A stretch of DNA of 43,229 nt. Source: Oscillospiraceae bacterium (lineage in GTDB: Bacteria; Bacillota; Clostridia; Oscillospirales; Ruminococcaceae). The notes beneath the pieces are model-generated. The model was given only the letters and a program-made list of their open reading frames with translations. It did no database searches and had not been told where the DNA came from. Below, piece by piece: positions 42,211 through 43,229 of the stretch. The stretch covers positions 1 to 43,229 of the forward strand of contig JAHHTS010000011.1 of NCBI GenBank assembly GCA_020024475.1. The letters run 5' to 3'. Every line of letters starts with the position of its first letter. Position 1 is the first letter of the stretch. The position numbers and the translations under genes are program-made.

Positions 42211-42229
42211 CCCACTTAATAACCCACAT
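42208..42229 (+). repeat. right pair of TAACCCAC repeats (candidate integrase arm sites)
   Basis: TAACCCACTT at 42208 and TAACCCACAT at 42220, again with a 12-bp period and the same orientation as the left pair (11274, 11286). They lie about 110 bp inside attR. Confidence 0.6.
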
Positions 42230-42340
42230 TTTATTTTACGATATCAAACCTAATTCATATTTATGAACAAATTTATATATAAATTATGCCTAAATCGATG
42301 TTTTGAGTCTGAAAAATGCATAGAGTAATACACATTATTT

Positions 42341-42366
42341 GTTCAACTCCCGTCGTCTCCACCAAT
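42341..42366 (+). repeat. attR core of the prophage
   Basis: Second copy of the 26-bp core, with T at 42356 where attL has C. It is a tmRNA 3'-end fragment (T loop to CCA) without the rest of the gene. The region 42230-42747 otherwise contains no gene. Confidence 0.92.
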
Positions 42367-42400
42367 GCAGATTTCAGTTTTTGAAATCTGCAATTTTTTT
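42366..42400 (+). terminator. terminator hairpin directly after attR
   Basis: TGCAGATTTCA (42366-42376) pairs with TGAAATCTGCA (42382-42392), followed by AT7. It is placed as a tmRNA terminator would be, so it is either the host terminator displaced by the prophage or belongs to a second element. Confidence 0.85.
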
Positions 42401-42683
42401 ACATATTTTTTCGTACAAGGATATTTCAAAATAAGAAAAATTAATAATAAAAATATATAAAACAATAGATTATACTAATATTATAAGTAGTTTATACATT
42501 ATAAATTTATAAATATAAGTTTATTCAAAAAACTGTTTCAAGACAAATGATTGATTTATCCATATTTTTTATGCAACATTTTGTACATATAATACCTAAG
42601 TTATACAAACATTTGTACTTTTAGTCAACAAATGTTTTCACTGAAAAAACATAAAATAAGGTGATGTTTTTAAATAATAAACA
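42401..42683. other. A+T-rich gene-free stretch with a 10-bp inverted repeat
   Basis: No gene is seen. AAACATTTGT (42607-42616) and ACAAATGTTT (42628-42637) form a perfect inverted repeat that could be a recombinase or regulator site of the next element. Confidence 0.45.
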
Positions 42684-42731
42684 AAAAAGAGCAAGTATAA
42701 ACGATTAAGCCTAAACCTGCTCTTGTTTTTG
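42684..42731 (-). terminator. terminator of the second integrase gene
   Basis: AAGAGCA (42687-42693) pairs with TGCTCTT (42718-42724) with T-rich runs on both outer sides, so it can act leftwards (for the integrase gene) and perhaps in both directions. Confidence 0.55.
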
Positions 42732-42747
42732 TACTATTGTCTCATAA

Positions 42748-43229
42748 TTACATGAGTTTTTCGAGTAAATCCCGAGTTCTTTTTGCAGCTAAGCTGTTAA
42801 CATGGTTGTATATATTGATAGAAATCGATGTATTAGCGTGTCCAAGGCGTTCACTTATCGCAAGAGGTGGAACGCCTTTTTCAATAAGTAAACTTGCGTG
42901 GGAATGTCTTAAATCGTGAATACGAATCTTTTTAACTCCAGCAAGTTCGCTATACTTTTTCATTGCACGATAGAGTGAACTTTTCGTTGTTGGAAACAAT
43001 CTTTCATTCGGCTTGTAGCCATAGATCGTTTGCGAATATTCTTTTACAAGATTCATAATTGGTAATGATATAGCAACAATTCTTTTGCTCTTTGGTGTCT
43101 TTGGTTCTTGGATGATTTCTTTCTTATCCACAACGGCATAGCTTTTGTTGATGGATAATGTGTTGTTTTCAAAATTAAAATCATTCAGCGTCAGGGCGAG
43201 CATTTCGCCTTCACGGATACCACTATAAA
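42748..43229 (-). CDS. second tyrosine integrase, C-terminal part (cut by window end)
   Basis: Leftward gene continuing beyond 43229: the bases at the edge encode YSGIREGEMLAL, which contains the first catalytic Arg motif. Further motifs are HDLRHSHASLL (box II H and R), LGHAN and YNHV with the nucleophile Tyr, so the visible catalytic half is intact. The sequence differs from the prophage integrase and has a full HxLR His where that enzyme has Tyr. It lies outside attR and points towards it, as the first integrase does towards attL, indicating a second integrated element or remnant at the same tmRNA site. Confidence 0.92.
   Translation of the reverse strand, partial: YSGIREGEMLALTLNDFNFENNTLSINKSYAVVDKKEIIQEPKTPKSKRIVAISLPIMNLVKEYSQTIYGYKPNERLFPTTKSSLYRAMKKYSELAGVKKIRIHDLRHSHASLLIEKGVPPLAISERLGHANTSISINIYNHVNSLAAKRTRDLLEKLM

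Noticed and set aside
11205..42340. CRISPR array, insertion sequence or transposase
   Set aside because: No regularly spaced repeats and no transposase-like protein were seen; the repeats present are att cores, arm-site candidates and hairpins.

Overview
The window looks like a stretch of a low-GC Firmicutes chromosome, most likely an uncultured gut-type member of the Clostridia. The evidence is A+T-rich sequence, AGGAGG-type ribosome binding sites, a T-box leader in front of alaS, a one-piece tmRNA, and a Siphovirus-type prophage of the kind common in Clostridia. I cannot assign a genus from the sequence alone.

Chromosomal part (1-11204). A class B penicillin-binding protein is followed by a T-box-controlled alaS, a HIT-family protein, comEC, holA (DNA polymerase III delta), an unusual fusion of an RNase M5-like Toprim domain with a HAD phosphatase domain, an ECF transporter S component of FolT type, smpB and ssrA (tmRNA). 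smpB and ssrA form the trans-translation pair, and ssrA is the integration target of what follows.

Prophage (about 11179-42366, 31,162 bp from att copy to att copy). The last 26 bp of the tmRNA region are repeated with one difference at 42341-42366. Left to right the prophage has: a leftward lysogeny block (tyrosine integrase, a frameshifted DUF4236/membrane gene, a lipoprotein, an S24/CI-type repressor); a divergent operator region; a rightward early block (Cro-like and other HTH proteins, many tiny membrane proteins, a DUF3846 protein, Zn-finger/HNH proteins and an HUH-type Rep); an ArpU/RinA-like late regulator; a HigB / HigA-ImmA cassette; and an HNH nuclease, probable cos region and terminase. 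The HK97-like head and siphovirus tail module follows (portal, prohead protease, capsid, connectors, tail tube, chaperones made by -1 frameshift, tape measure, Dit, Tal-like, fibres), then GH25 endolysin and holin. Two genes with their own promoters and terminators lie between lysis and attR, the usual place for lysogenic-conversion or anti-phage cargo; one has a HEPN-like R-x4-H motif. All structural modules look complete, so the prophage may be functional.

Right flank (42367-43229). A terminator hairpin abuts attR, and a second, leftward tyrosine integrase gene runs off the window end. This repeats the order att - terminator - leftward integrase seen at the left end, so a second element or remnant probably sits in tandem at the same tmRNA site.

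Most notable: (1) the single base that differs between the two att copies is an acceptor-stem position of tmRNA, mispaired in the present gene and pairing correctly in the attR copy; (2) two intergenic regions of 300-340 bp in the early operon carry long nested inverted repeats with shared motifs, a candidate undescribed structured RNA or DNA element; (3) an HUH Rep with a structured upstream region in a tailed phage that shows no other replication gene; (4) a candidate sRNA divergent from the integrase gene; (5) a portal gene with an accessory C-terminal domain followed by a small acidic gene and a terminator; (6) the HEPN-like cargo gene.
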